The notes: a model not told the origin generated them from the letters alone. Positions 13,180-22,376 are shown, counted from the first letter of the stretch. The stretch: DNA of 35,796 nucleotides from Clostridia bacterium (GCA_017457225.1 JAFTHW010000002.1:1-35796), one strand, 5' to 3'. Numbers and translations are program-made.

Positions 13180-14445
13180 ATGCGAGAACTCTATCGGCAA
13201 TACATAAATATTTTAAAAGAAGAGCTCGTGCCCGCGATGGGATGTACCGAGCCGATCTCCATTGCTTACGCGGTGGCGAAAGCGCGGGCTACGCTAGGCG
13301 AAGAAGAACCGCTGAAGGCGAAGCTGGAAGTGAGCGGAAATATCGTCAAGAACGCCAAAAGCGTTACCGTTCCGCATACGGGCGGTATGCGCGGGATCAA
13401 GTCGGCGTTTGCGGCAGGGCTCGTATCCCGTAGGCCTAACGCGGAGCTGGAGGTTTTGTCCGCTTTGACGGAAGAGCAACTCCCCGAAATTCAAAAGATC
13501 AAAGAAACGTTTGACGTGGAGATCGTGATTCCTGAAAACGCACGGATTTTCGATATTGGCGTGACGCTCTATTCCAAAGCTCATACGGCGTACGTACGGA
13601 TCGCGGATAAACACACCAACGTTGTTTGCGTGCAAAAAGACGGGGTGACTCTGTACGAGAATTTGCCTCAAACGGAAGTCAAGACGGATAAAAGCGTATT
13701 GAACGTGGCGGATATCGTTGCGTTCGCGGATACAGTGAACGTAGAGGACATAAAAGAAACGCTCGATCGGCAGATCGAGTATAATATGGCGATTGCGGAA
13801 GAGGGACTCAAAAACGAGTACGGTGCGAATATCGGCAAAGTATTGCTCCGTTCCTATCAGCCCGATATCAAGATTACGGCGAAAGCGTACGCGGCGGCGG
13901 CGAGCGACGCGAGAATGAACGGGTGCGAACTCCCCGTTATTATCAATTCGGGGAGCGGGAATCAGGGCATTACGGTTTCCGTACCCGTGATCGTTTACGC
14001 GAGAGGCTTGCATTTATCGAAAGAGAAATTGTACCGCGCGCTGTGCGTTTCCAATCTCGTCACCATTCATTTGAAAGTGGGGATCGGTACGCTGTCGGCG
14101 TATTGCGGAGTCGTTTCCGCGGCGGCGGGCGCGGCTTGCGGCGTGGCGTATTTGCTCGGGGGGGACGGCGAGAGTATCGCGCATACCCTCGTCAATGCGT
14201 TGGCGATCGATTCGGGGATTATCTGCGACGGCGCGAAAGCGAGTTGCGCGGCGAAGATCGCTACGGCGGTGGAATGCGGACTTTTGGGCTTGAATATGTA
14301 CTACAATGGCAACGAGTTCTACGCAGGCGACGGAATTGTGAAAAAGGGTGTGGAGAATACGATCAAGAGCGTTTCCCGTCTGGCGCATTACGGAATGAAA
14401 GAAACGGATAAAGAGATCATTAAAATTATGCTGGATTCTGACTGA
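13180..14445 (+). CDS. L-cysteine desulfidase / UPF0597 (serine dehydratase alpha-like) family protein
   Basis: A 421-aa protein of the UPF0597 family, whose characterised members (E. coli CyuA/YhaM and the archaeal L-cysteine desulfidase) cleave cysteine to pyruvate, ammonia and sulfide using an iron-sulfur cluster. The opening MGCTEPISIAYAVAKA (20-35, with Cys22) and the second-half segments NSGSGNQGI and DGAKASCAAKIATAVE, which contain further conserved Cys, are the family marks. An AGAGGGG ribosome site precedes the ATG. It is the last gene of the tilS-hpt run and is closed by a terminator. The choice of cysteine rather than serine as substrate follows the family and is not visible in the sequence. 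Confidence 0.85.
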   Translation: MRELYRQYINILKEELVPAMGCTEPISIAYAVAKARATLGEEEPLKAKLEVSGNIVKNAKSVTVPHTGGMRGIKSAFAAGLVSRRPNAELEVLSALTEEQLPEIQKIKETFDVEIVIPENARIFDIGVTLYSKAHTAYVRIADKHTNVVCVQKDGVTLYENLPQTEVKTDKSVLNVADIVAFADTVNVEDIKETLDRQIEYNMAIAEEGLKNEYGANIGKVLLRSYQPDIKITAKAYAAAASDARMNGCELPVIINSGSGNQGITVSVPVIVYARGLHLSKEKLYRALCVSNLVTIHLKVGIGTLSAYCGVVSAAAGAACGVAYLLGGDGESIAHTLVNALAIDSGIICDGAKASCAAKIATAVECGLLGLNMYYNGNEFYAGDGIVKKGVENTIKSVSRLAHYGMKETDKEIIKIMLDSD

Positions 14446-14479
14446 CGGTACTGTAAAATCGCATAGAAAAAGAATAGGA

Positions 14480-14519
14480 AAAACGGACGAAACGACGAAG
14501 GGTTTGCGTCCGTTTTTTG
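14480..14519 (+). terminator. Terminator after the UPF0597 gene
   Basis: AAACGGACG pairs with CGTCCGTTT around a 20-nt loop, followed by TTT. Confidence 0.75.
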
Positions 14520-14600
14520 CATAATCGGGGAATGTTTGTTATAAAATACGGCAAAGGCGGAAAATAAAGGACTTTTTCCCCAAAAACTTCTTTAAAATCC

Positions 14601-14654
14601 TTGCTTTTTTGCGAGGAATTGTGCTACAATATATATCAATCAAATATATCAATC
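14601..14654 (+). promoter_or_regulatory. Promoter of the serine-histidine operon with an 11-bp direct repeat
   Basis: TTGCTT (14601-14606), an 18-bp spacer and TACAAT (14625-14630). Directly after the -10, ATATATCAATC occurs twice (14631-14641 and 14644-14654) with a 13-bp period, followed by the palindrome AATCTAGATT. The repeats cover the likely transcription start and could be an operator. No T-box or riboswitch-like fold is evident in the roughly 70-nt leader. Confidence 0.6.
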
Positions 14655-14710
14655 TAGATTTTTGATAAAAAGTCCTATGTATTCAATTTTTTGTTGTGAG
14701 GAGATAGAAT

Positions 14711-15802
14711 ATGGAAAGAGTGTACAATTTTTCGGCAGGACCTTCGATGTTGCCTGAGCAGGTTTTGCGAACGGCGGCGGCGGAGATGCTGTGTTATCGT
14801 GACAGCGGTATGTCGGTGATGGAGATGAGCCATCGTTCCCCCGTGTACGAAGAGATTATCGGGGATGCGGAGCGTTTGCTCCGCGAGGTTATGAATATTC
14901 CTGATAATTACAAGGTATTGTTTTTACAGGGCGGCGCTTCTACGCAATTTGCCGCGGTGCCTCTCAATCTTTTGTCCGAGGGCGGAAAAGCGGATTATAT
15001 CCTTTCGGGACAGTTCTCGACGAAAGCTTATCAAGAGGCTTTAAAATACGGGGATGTAGCCGTTGCGGCTTCTTCCAAAGAAAGTACGTTTTCCTATGTA
15101 CCCCAAACCAACCGTTCGTCGTTCAGAGCGGATGCGGATTACGTGCATATCTGCTTTAACAATACGATTTACGGAACAAAGTTCCCCTATATTCCCGATA
15201 CGGGCGAGATTCCCTTGGTTGCGGATATGTCCTCGTGCATTTTAAGCGAGTCGGTGGACGTTTCCAAGTTCGGCGTGATTTACGCAGGGGCGCAAAAGAA
15301 TATGTCGGCGGCGGGGCTCACCGTCGTGATCGTACGGGAAGACTTGCTTGGGAAAGCGAGAAAATCGACTCCTACGATGCTCGATTGGAAAGTGATGGCG
15401 GACAACGGCTCGATGTACAATACGCCGCCTTGCTATGCCATTTATATCGCAAAACTCGTGTACGAATGGATCCTTGAGCTTGGCGGACTTTCGGAAATGA
15501 AGAAACGCAACGAAGAGAAAGCGAAGCTTCTCTACGATTATCTGGACGGACAGGAGTATTATTCCGCGCCCGTAGAGAAAGCGAGCCGTTCGATGATGAA
15601 CGTGACGTTCGTAACAGGGGATGCGGAGCTGGATAAAAAGTTCGCTTCCGAGGCTTCGGCACAGGGGTTGAAGAATTTGAAAGGACACCGCTCGGTAGGC
15701 GGTATGCGCGCTTCTATCTACAACGCAATGCCCTGCGAGGGCGTCGAGAAGTTGGTTTCGTTTATGCGAGCGTTCGCGGCGCGGAATCCAAAAAAACAAT
15801 AA
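14711..15802 (+). CDS. serC: Phosphoserine aminotransferase
   Basis: SerC is a PLP enzyme that converts 3-phosphohydroxypyruvate plus glutamate to O-phosphoserine, the second step of serine synthesis; it can also serve in vitamin B6 synthesis. At 363 aa it is full length. The N-terminus YNFSAGPSMLP and the segment LFLQGGASTQFAAVPLNLL are diagnostic. The PLP lysine is Lys196 in GAQKNMSAAG, and the C-terminal GHRSVGGMRASIYNAMP is typical. A GAGGAG ribosome site lies 7 nt upstream of the ATG. It opens the long serine-histidine gene run, and serA begins 30 nt downstream. Confidence 0.97.
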   Translation: MERVYNFSAGPSMLPEQVLRTAAAEMLCYRDSGMSVMEMSHRSPVYEEIIGDAERLLREVMNIPDNYKVLFLQGGASTQFAAVPLNLLSEGGKADYILSGQFSTKAYQEALKYGDVAVAASSKESTFSYVPQTNRSSFRADADYVHICFNNTIYGTKFPYIPDTGEIPLVADMSSCILSESVDVSKFGVIYAGAQKNMSAAGLTVVIVREDLLGKARKSTPTMLDWKVMADNGSMYNTPPCYAIYIAKLVYEWILELGGLSEMKKRNEEKAKLLYDYLDGQEYYSAPVEKASRSMMNVTFVTGDAELDKKFASEASAQGLKNLKGHRSVGGMRASIYNAMPCEGVEKLVSFMRAFAARNPKKQ

Positions 15803-15832
15803 CGTATCATTTAGAGCAGTGAGGTAACGGAT

Positions 15833-17005
15833 ATGTTAAAAATAAAATTGATGAATAAGATAGCCAAAGTAGGCACGGACGTATTGCGTTCGGAAGCGTA
15901 CGAGGTAGGTGAAAACGTAACGAACGAGGACGCCGTAATGGTCAGATCCGCTTCGTTATTGGATATGGAATTCAATCCAAATCTCCGCGCGATTGCGCGG
16001 TGCGGCGCGGGAGTCAACAACATTCCCGTAGAGAGATGCACAAAATCGGGAATCGTCGTATTCAATACGCCCGGGGCGAACGCAAACGCAGTGAAAGAGC
16101 TTGCGATCGCGGCGTTGATTTTGGCTTCCAGAGATATTGTCGGCGGAATCCGTTGGGCGCAAGGGCTTTCGGAAAACGCAGGGGAAGCAGGCGTTGCGAA
16201 AGCGGTGGAAGCGGGCAAAGGCGCGTTTGTCGGGCACGAATTGGCAGGAAAGACGCTCGGTGTAATCGGCTTGGGCGCGATCGGCGGGATGGTGGCGAAT
16301 TCGGCAATCTCGCTTGGTATGAACGTAATGGGTTACGATCCCTATATCACGGCGAAAGCGGCGTGGAGTCTTGCTCCCTCCGTTCGACAGGCTTCCGATT
16401 ACGCGGATATTTTTAAACATTGTGATTATATCACTCTGCACGTACCTGCGACTCCGCAGACCAAACATATGATCTGCGAAAAGAACATCGCGCAGATGAA
16501 AGAGGGAGTGCGCATTATCAATCTTGCAAGGGCGGATCTCGTTAACGCGGCGGATCTTAAAAAGAGTCTTGCGGAGAAAAAAGTAGCGGTGTACGTGACC
16601 GATTTTCCGACCGAAGAGACGGTGGGCGTAGAGGGCATTATCGCCATTCCCCATCTTGGCGCGTCCACGGTGGAGTCGGAGGATCATTGCGCGATTATGG
16701 CGGCGCAGGAATTAGATGAATTCTTGACGTGCGGAAACATTAAAAACAGCGTGAATTTCCCGACGGTGGGTATTCCCCGCTCGGAAAAACCGCGCGTTTG
16801 CATTATGAACGAGAACGTGCCCAATATGCTCTCGCAGATCACGACGGCGTTCTCAGCGGAAAATATCAACATCGAGAACCTTGCCAACGGCTCTAAGGGA
16901 GAAGTGGCGTATACTATCGTGGAAACGAACGTGATGCCGAGCGCGGAGGTGCTTGAAAAATTGTCGGCGATCCGCGGCGTGTTTGGTTTGCGGACGTTCG
17001 GATAA
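15833..17005 (+). CDS. serA: D-3-phosphoglycerate dehydrogenase
   Basis: SerA oxidises 3-phosphoglycerate to 3-phosphohydroxypyruvate with NAD+, the entry step of serine synthesis. At 390 aa it is the short type: substrate domain, NAD domain with GVIGLGAIGG (about 143-152), and a C-terminal ACT domain (from about 319, CIMNENVPNMLSQIT). The catalytic Arg is in LARADLVN (about 232) and the His in PHLGAST (about 274). The substrate-domain motif ARCGAGVNNIP is intact. The usual TSRG sequence at the catalytic Arg reads LARAD here, a feature of a divergent clostridial/Bacteroidales branch. The ACT domain may give serine feedback. GTGAGG precedes the ATG. It lies between serC and the DUF1015 gene. 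Confidence 0.95.
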   Translation: MLKIKLMNKIAKVGTDVLRSEAYEVGENVTNEDAVMVRSASLLDMEFNPNLRAIARCGAGVNNIPVERCTKSGIVVFNTPGANANAVKELAIAALILASRDIVGGIRWAQGLSENAGEAGVAKAVEAGKGAFVGHELAGKTLGVIGLGAIGGMVANSAISLGMNVMGYDPYITAKAAWSLAPSVRQASDYADIFKHCDYITLHVPATPQTKHMICEKNIAQMKEGVRIINLARADLVNAADLKKSLAEKKVAVYVTDFPTEETVGVEGIIAIPHLGASTVESEDHCAIMAAQELDEFLTCGNIKNSVNFPTVGIPRSEKPRVCIMNENVPNMLSQITTAFSAENINIENLANGSKGEVAYTIVETNVMPSAEVLEKLSAIRGVFGLRTFG

Positions 17006-17020
17006 AAGGCGGAGTAGACT

Positions 17021-18265
17021 ATGATTCGTATCAAACCGTTCGCGGCGTTACGCCCGAAAAACGAATACGTGAAAGAATGCGCGGCGCTTCCCTACGACGT
17101 GATGTCGTCGGAGGAGGCGAGGGCGGAAACGCAAGGCAAGCCGTATTCCTTTTTACATATTGATAAAGCGGAGATTGATCTTCCCGAAGGGATTTCCCTT
17201 TACGACGAGCGCGTGTACCGCAAGGCGGCGGAAAATTTAAAACGCTTTGAGGAAGACGGCGTGTACGTGCAAGAAAAAGAAAAGAAATTCTATTTCTACC
17301 GCCAAGTGATGGACGGCAGAGAACAGACAGGGATCGTCGGCTGTCCGTCGATCGAGGATTATCAAAACGGAAAAATCAAAAAACACGAACTCACGCGCGC
17401 GGACAAGGAAGAGGACCGAGTCCGTCACGTAGATACCTGTTCGGCGCAGACGGGACCCATTTTTCTCGCGTATAAAAAGAGCGAGATGCTCGATCGAATC
17501 CTAGATCGGGAAACGAGTGGCGAGCCGTTGTACGATTTTACGTCCGACGACGGAATTCGACATACGGTTTGGGTAAGCTCGTCCAAGTCGGTGGACGAAG
17601 AGATTGAAAAAGCGTTCGGGGAATTGGACGCTCTATACATTGCCGACGGGCATCACCGCGCCGCTTCCGCGGTACGGGTAGGGCAAAAGAGAAAGGGTTT
17701 AAATCCCTTGCATACGGGCGAGGAGGAATATCAGTATTTCCTTTCCGTGATCTTCCCTGCGGACAGTTTGAAGATTTTCGATTACAACCGTCTTTTGCGG
17801 GATTTAAACGGAATGACGGGGGAAGCGTTCTTGGCGGCGGTGGAAAAGCACGTCGGGAAAGTGACGCCTTGGACGGGCGCGGGCGCGTATCGCCCTGAAA
17901 AACGGCACGTCGTCGGGCTGTACGTGGAAAAGAAATGGTACTCGGTGGAGTTCTACGAAGCTTTATGTCAAGCGGAAAAACAAGCGGAGCGCTTGGATTG
18001 CGCGATCTTGCAAAAGTATTTGCTTGCGCCCCTTCTCGGGATTACCGATCCTCGCACGGATAACCGAATCGATTTCGCAGGCGGGATCCGCGGACTTACG
18101 TATTTAGAGGAACGTTGTAACGAGGATATGGCGGCGGCGATCTCAATGTATCCGACTTCGATGGAAGAATTGACGGCGGTTGCGGACGCGGGAGAGATAA
18201 TGCCGCCCAAATCCACTTGGTTCGAGCCGAAGCTCAGAAGCGGAATCCTCATTCACAAACTATAA
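17021..18265 (+). CDS. DUF1015 family protein in the ser-his operon
   Basis: A 414-aa cytoplasmic protein of the DUF1015 (COG4198) family, whose biochemical role is not established. It starts with RIKPFAALRPKNEYVKECAALPYDVMSSEEA, the family signature, and carries IADGHHRAASAVRVG with D209-G-H-H-R213. That motif resembles the DGxxR motif of the ParB/Srx fold. Free serine kinases of that fold (SerK, SbnI) act on O-phosphoserine/serine, so serine-phosphate chemistry is a reasonable guess but remains inference. DUF1015 genes often sit beside serC and serA. Here it is 15 nt after serA and 13 nt before hisZ, and no serB is present in the window. It could be a phosphatase, a kinase or a regulator. 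Confidence 0.9.
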   Translation: MIRIKPFAALRPKNEYVKECAALPYDVMSSEEARAETQGKPYSFLHIDKAEIDLPEGISLYDERVYRKAAENLKRFEEDGVYVQEKEKKFYFYRQVMDGREQTGIVGCPSIEDYQNGKIKKHELTRADKEEDRVRHVDTCSAQTGPIFLAYKKSEMLDRILDRETSGEPLYDFTSDDGIRHTVWVSSSKSVDEEIEKAFGELDALYIADGHHRAASAVRVGQKRKGLNPLHTGEEEYQYFLSVIFPADSLKIFDYNRLLRDLNGMTGEAFLAAVEKHVGKVTPWTGAGAYRPEKRHVVGLYVEKKWYSVEFYEALCQAEKQAERLDCAILQKYLLAPLLGITDPRTDNRIDFAGGIRGLTYLEERCNEDMAAAISMYPTSMEELTAVADAGEIMPPKSTWFEPKLRSGILIHKL

Positions 18266-18278
18266 AGGAGAAAAGATT

Positions 18279-19373
18279 ATGTCCGAAACGATTTTGAAAG
18301 AAGAGGAACGGGTGGCGTTTCAGCTCCGTTCGCTCTATCGTAGATACGGATATTTGCCTTATAAAATGAGCAAATTCGAGGAATACGATCTGTACGTGGG
18401 GAACAAGGAATTTTTGGTTTCCGACGGCGTCATCACGTTCAACGATACGGACGGAAAGCTTTTGGCGCTCAAGCCCGACGTGACTCTTTCCATTGTGAAG
18501 AACATAGGGGATACCACGGAGAAGAGAAAGGTATATTATCACGAGAACGTGTACCGTATTTCGGGCGCGACCAAGCAGTATAAAGAAATTATGCAAGCAG
18601 GTGTGGAGTGTATCGGCGACGTGGACGGCTACGACGTATTGGAAACAGTACTGCTCGCGGCAAAGAGCCTTTTGGAGATCTCTCCGAATTTTGCGCTCGA
18701 CGTATCCCACCTCGGAATCGTTTCCGCTATTTTGGAAGAGATCGGGAAAGGCGAGAAATTTAACGCGGAAATCACTCGTTGTCTGGCGGAAAAGAATCCC
18801 CACGAAACAGCGGCGGTGTGCGAACGCTACGGCGTGAAAGCGGAAGATTGTAAAACGCTTTTGTTGCTACTCCGCTCGTACGGGGATATGAAGACGGTGC
18901 TCGCCGCTTTGCAAGGCGTTTGCAAAACGGGGAAAACGTTGGATGCGTATCGGGAATTGGAAGCGCTTGGCGAGTTGTTGTCGGGTACGGAGTATGCAGA
19001 CAAGATTCGTTTCGATCTTTCCCTTATCAATGATATGAATTACTATAACGGTATCGTATTCAAGGGTTTCGTAGACGGCGTTTACGAGGGAGTATTGTCG
19101 GGTGGACAGTACGATAAACTCCTCTCGAAAATGGGCAAAAAAGCAAAGGCGATCGGGTTTGCGGTCTACCTTGATCTTTTGGAAGGACTGTATGCGAAAA
19201 AGCGTGAATTCGACGCAGACACGCTGGTACTTTACGATGAAAATACGCCTTTGAAAACGGTGCTGGATACCGTGGAAGAATTGGCGAAAACGGGCAAGAG
19301 CGTGAACGCGCGGAAAGAAAAGGGCGATTTCCGATACGGAGAGATCGTCGATCTGACGGGAGGGAAACGATGA
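18279..19373 (+). CDS. hisZ: ATP phosphoribosyltransferase regulatory subunit HisZ
   Basis: HisZ is a catalytically inactive relative of histidyl-tRNA synthetase. It pairs with short-form HisG to make an active, histidine-sensitive ATP phosphoribosyltransferase. The 364-aa protein keeps class II synthetase motif 2-like sequence (RKVYYHENVYRISGATKQYKEIMQAGVECIG) and a MNYYNGIVFKGFVDG segment but lacks the anticodon-binding domain, as expected. AAAGGAG lies 6 nt before the ATG. Its last codons overlap hisG by 4 nt (ATGA), suggesting translational coupling and equal amounts of the two subunits. Confidence 0.95.
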   Translation: MSETILKEEERVAFQLRSLYRRYGYLPYKMSKFEEYDLYVGNKEFLVSDGVITFNDTDGKLLALKPDVTLSIVKNIGDTTEKRKVYYHENVYRISGATKQYKEIMQAGVECIGDVDGYDVLETVLLAAKSLLEISPNFALDVSHLGIVSAILEEIGKGEKFNAEITRCLAEKNPHETAAVCERYGVKAEDCKTLLLLLRSYGDMKTVLAALQGVCKTGKTLDAYRELEALGELLSGTEYADKIRFDLSLINDMNYYNGIVFKGFVDGVYEGVLSGGQYDKLLSKMGKKAKAIGFAVYLDLLEGLYAKKREFDADTLVLYDENTPLKTVLDTVEELAKTGKSVNARKEKGDFRYGEIVDLTGGKR

Positions 19374-19993
19374 TTAACGTAGCGTTGCCGAAAGGACGGT
19401 TGGGCGAAAAAGTGTACGGTATGTTTGAAAAAGCGGGTTTTGAATGCCCTGCGCTTTTGGGGAACAGCCGTAAACTCATCTTTGAAAACCCCGAAAAGGG
19501 AGTGCGGTATTTTTGGGTAAAACCCTCGGACGTATCCATTTACGTAGAGCGCGGCGCGGCGGACGTGGGCGTGTGCGGAAAAGATATTCTTGCGGAATAC
19601 CGTCCCGACGTGTACGAGCTGTTGGATTTGCAGACGGGCAAATGCCGTATGGCGGTTGCGGCGAAAAAAGGGTATTTCGACGACGGTCAAAACACGCTGA
19701 AAGTGGCGACGAAGTTTGTCAACGTTGCGAAAGCGTATTATGCGAAAAAAGGCAGAGACATCGACGTAATCCGACTCAACGGGTCGATCGAACTTGCGCC
19801 GATCCTTGGCTTGTCGGATGTGATTGTGGATATCGTGGAGACGGGAACGACTCTTAAGGAAAACGATTTGGACGTGGTGGAAACGGTGTTTGACATCAGT
19901 GCAAGACTCATTGCCAATAAGGCGAGTTTTAAATTCAAAACCAAAGAAATCGAGGCGTTGACGACGGGGGTCGCGGCGCAACTCAACAGGTAA
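19370..19993 (+). CDS. hisG: ATP phosphoribosyltransferase catalytic subunit, short form
   Basis: HisG condenses ATP and PRPP to phosphoribosyl-ATP, the first and regulated step of histidine synthesis. At 207 aa it is the short form lacking the C-terminal regulatory domain, which fits the adjacent hisZ. The N-terminal INVALPKGRLGEKV, the phosphate-binding region SDVSIYVERGAADVGVCGKDIL and the PRPP loop DIVETGTTLKENDL are intact. It overlaps hisZ by 4 nt and is followed by hisD after 4 nt. Confidence 0.96.
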   Translation: MINVALPKGRLGEKVYGMFEKAGFECPALLGNSRKLIFENPEKGVRYFWVKPSDVSIYVERGAADVGVCGKDILAEYRPDVYELLDLQTGKCRMAVAAKKGYFDDGQNTLKVATKFVNVAKAYYAKKGRDIDVIRLNGSIELAPILGLSDVIVDIVETGTTLKENDLDVVETVFDISARLIANKASFKFKTKEIEALTTGVAAQLNR

Positions 19994-19997
19994 GCAT

Positions 19998-21272
19998 ATG
20001 ATTAAGATTTACAAATACGGCGAAGTATCCGCCGAAGAGATTTTTGCGCGCTTCAATCCGACGGCGAGCGTAGAGGGCGTGGTGACGGAGATCATAGCTA
20101 GCGTCGTAAAAAACGGCGACGAGGCGTTGAAAGCGTACGCGCGTAAATTCGACGGAGTGGATTTGAAAAGCTTGGAAGTGTCCGAGCAGGAGATCGAAAA
20201 CGCGTTTGAAACGGTAGAGCCGCAATTCGTGGAAATTTTACAACGCGCGGCGGAGAACATAAGAGAATTCCACAGTAAGCAAAAGCGCGAGGGATTTACG
20301 ATTCGCAAGGACAACGGCGTGGTCATTGGGCAAAAAGTGACTCCCATTGACAAGGCGGGGTTGTACGTTCCCGGCGGTACGGCGGCGTATCCCTCTACCG
20401 TGTTGATGGACGCGATTCCCGCAAAGATCGCAGGCTGTAAAGAGATCGTAATGGTTACGCCTCCCGCCAAGGACGGGAGCGTGAACGCGGCGGTGTTGGC
20501 GGCGGCGAAAGTAGCGGGCGTGGACAGAATCTTCAAAGTGGGCGGCGCGCAGGCGATTGCGGCGCTTGCCTACGGTACGGAGAGTATTCCCAAAGTGGAC
20601 AAGATCGTAGGTCCGGGTAACGCGTACGTTGCGGAGGCAAAAAAACAGGTCTTTGGCAAAGTATCGATCGATATGATCGCTGGTCCGAGTGAAATTTTGA
20701 TCGTGGCGGACGGGACGTGTAATCCCGCGTACGTGGCGGCGGATCTTCTGTCGCAAGCGGAACACGATAAAATGGCGAGCGCCGTGCTCGTAACGGACAG
20801 CGAACGATTGGCGTACGCCGTTTCGGAGGAATTGGAAAAACAGATTCCTTTGCTTGCAAGAAAAGAGATTGCCAGAAAATCTATTGACGACAACGGCAAA
20901 ATCATCATCGCGGAGAATCTTTCGCAGGCGATCGAGATTTCCAACGAGATCGCGCCCGAGCATTTGGAACTTTGTATGGACGAGCCGTTCCAATATCTCG
21001 ATCAAGTCAAGCACGCAGGCTCGGTGTTTATGGGAAAATATTGCCCCGAAGCGTTGGGGGATTATTTTGCAGGTCCGAATCACACGCTCCCGACGAGCGG
21101 TACGGCTCGGTTTTCCTCTCCGCTGTCGGTGGACGATTTCGTGAAGAAGTCGCAATTCACCTATTACACGGCGGAGGCGTTGGAAGAAGTATCGCACAGC
21201 GTTGCTTATTTTGCAAACCAAGAGGGATTGGGCGCGCACGCTTTGAGCGCGACGGTCCGTTGTAAGAAATAA
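19998..21272 (+). CDS. hisD: Histidinol dehydrogenase
   Basis: HisD oxidises L-histidinol to histidine in two NAD+-dependent steps; it is a zinc enzyme and catalyses the last step of the pathway. At 424 aa it is full length. Recognisable blocks are GLYVPGGTAAYPSTVLM, VGGAQAIAALAYGTESIP, GPGNAYVAEAKKQVFG, DMIAGPSEILI, and LLSQAEHDKMASAVLVT with zinc/catalytic His. The C-terminal GPNHTLPTSGTARFSSPLSV follows. It starts 4 nt after hisG, with a GG-TAAG ribosome site overlapping the hisG stop. Confidence 0.97.
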   Translation: MIKIYKYGEVSAEEIFARFNPTASVEGVVTEIIASVVKNGDEALKAYARKFDGVDLKSLEVSEQEIENAFETVEPQFVEILQRAAENIREFHSKQKREGFTIRKDNGVVIGQKVTPIDKAGLYVPGGTAAYPSTVLMDAIPAKIAGCKEIVMVTPPAKDGSVNAAVLAAAKVAGVDRIFKVGGAQAIAALAYGTESIPKVDKIVGPGNAYVAEAKKQVFGKVSIDMIAGPSEILIVADGTCNPAYVAADLLSQAEHDKMASAVLVTDSERLAYAVSEELEKQIPLLARKEIARKSIDDNGKIIIAENLSQAIEISNEIAPEHLELCMDEPFQYLDQVKHAGSVFMGKYCPEALGDYFAGPNHTLPTSGTARFSSPLSVDDFVKKSQFTYYTAEALEEVSHSVAYFANQEGLGAHALSATVRCKK

Positions 21273-21308
21273 AAAATTAACCCGATCAAAAGGGAACGGA
21301 AAGAAACT

Positions 21309-22376
21309 ATGAGTAGATTTTTCAGTAACAAATACGATTCGCTTGACGCGTACGTACCCGGGGAACAGCCCAAGGATTGTCAGTACGTCAAACTGAATAC
21401 GAACGAATCCCCGTTTCCGCCTGCGCCTGCGGTGTTGGAAGCGGTGCGCGGCGAGGCGGAAAAGCTGCATTTGTATTCCGATCCCGAGTGTAAAGCGCTC
21501 GTGGAAAAATTGGCCGAAACGTACGGATTGAAACCGACGCAGGTGCTTCCGACCAACGGCTCGGACGAGATTTTGAATTTCGCGTTTATGGCGTTTTGCG
21601 ATCGCGAGCATCCGATCGTATTTCCCGATATTTCGTACGGATTTTACTCCGTATTCGCAAAACTCAACGGCGTTCCGTACGAGACGATTCCGCTCAAAGA
21701 GGATTTTTCGATCGATCATCGCGAGTACGTGGGGATCGGAAAGAATATCGTCATTGCCAATCCCAACGCGCCCACGGGGCTGTGTTTGAGCTTAAAGCAA
21801 GTGGAAGAGATTGTGGCTTCCAATCCCCACAACGTCGTGATCATTGATGAGGCGTACGTGGATTTCGGGGGCGAGAGCGCGGTGAAACTCATTGATAAGT
21901 ACGACAATTTACTGGTCACGCAGACGTTTTCTAAATCCCGTAATCTTGCAGGCGCGAGATTGGGTATGGGGTTTGCCTGCGAGAGCCTGATTGCGGATCT
22001 CAATACCATCAAATACTCCACCAATCCCTACAACGTCAACCGAATGACGATGGCGGCGGGGATCGCAATGCTGGAATCGACGGAGTATTTTGAAAAGAAC
22101 TTGGCGGAGATCTGTCGAGTACGAGAATATACGGCGGCGGAGCTCCGTAAAATGGGCTTTACGGCGCTCGATTCCAAAACTAATTTCCTGTTTGTGCGCT
22201 CGGAGGAGATTGACGGGGAGAAACTGTACGCGGAATTGAAAAAACGCGGCGTATTGGTACGGCATTTCACGGCGGAACGCATCGCGCAATTCAACCGTGT
22301 GACAATCGGAACGAAAGAACAAATGGACGTCTTTTTAGAAAAGACGAGAGAGATCTTAAAGGAGCAAAAACAATGA
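21309..22376 (+). CDS. hisC: Histidinol-phosphate aminotransferase
   Basis: HisC is a PLP enzyme converting imidazole-acetol phosphate plus glutamate to histidinol phosphate. At 355 aa it is full length for the class I/II aminotransferase fold. LNTNESPFPPAP near the N-terminus, NPNAPTGL, DEAYVDFGG and the PLP lysine Lys209 in QTFSKSRNLAGARLG are all in place. The gap to hisD is 36 nt with a weak GGAAAG ribosome site; the end overlaps hisB by 4 nt. The product needs a phosphatase to become histidinol, and none is encoded in this operon. Confidence 0.95.
   Translation: MSRFFSNKYDSLDAYVPGEQPKDCQYVKLNTNESPFPPAPAVLEAVRGEAEKLHLYSDPECKALVEKLAETYGLKPTQVLPTNGSDEILNFAFMAFCDREHPIVFPDISYGFYSVFAKLNGVPYETIPLKEDFSIDHREYVGIGKNIVIANPNAPTGLCLSLKQVEEIVASNPHNVVIIDEAYVDFGGESAVKLIDKYDNLLVTQTFSKSRNLAGARLGMGFACESLIADLNTIKYSTNPYNVNRMTMAAGIAMLESTEYFEKNLAEICRVREYTAAELRKMGFTALDSKTNFLFVRSEEIDGEKLYAELKKRGVLVRHFTAERIAQFNRVTIGTKEQMDVFLEKTREILKEQKQ

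Noticed and set aside
14631-14710. T-box, riboswitch or His-leader attenuator before serC
   Set aside because: The leader is only about 70 nt, with no specifier-like stem, no run of His codons and no terminator hairpin.
18266-18278. Separate promoter for the his genes
   Set aside because: Only 13 nt lie between the DUF1015 gene and hisZ, holding just a ribosome site; a promoter inside the DUF1015 gene cannot be excluded but none stood out.
20238-21719. 493-codon minus-strand frame opposite hisD-hisC
   Set aside because: Same artefact: Arg/His/Phe-rich shadow of strongly biased plus-strand genes, spanning two real genes.
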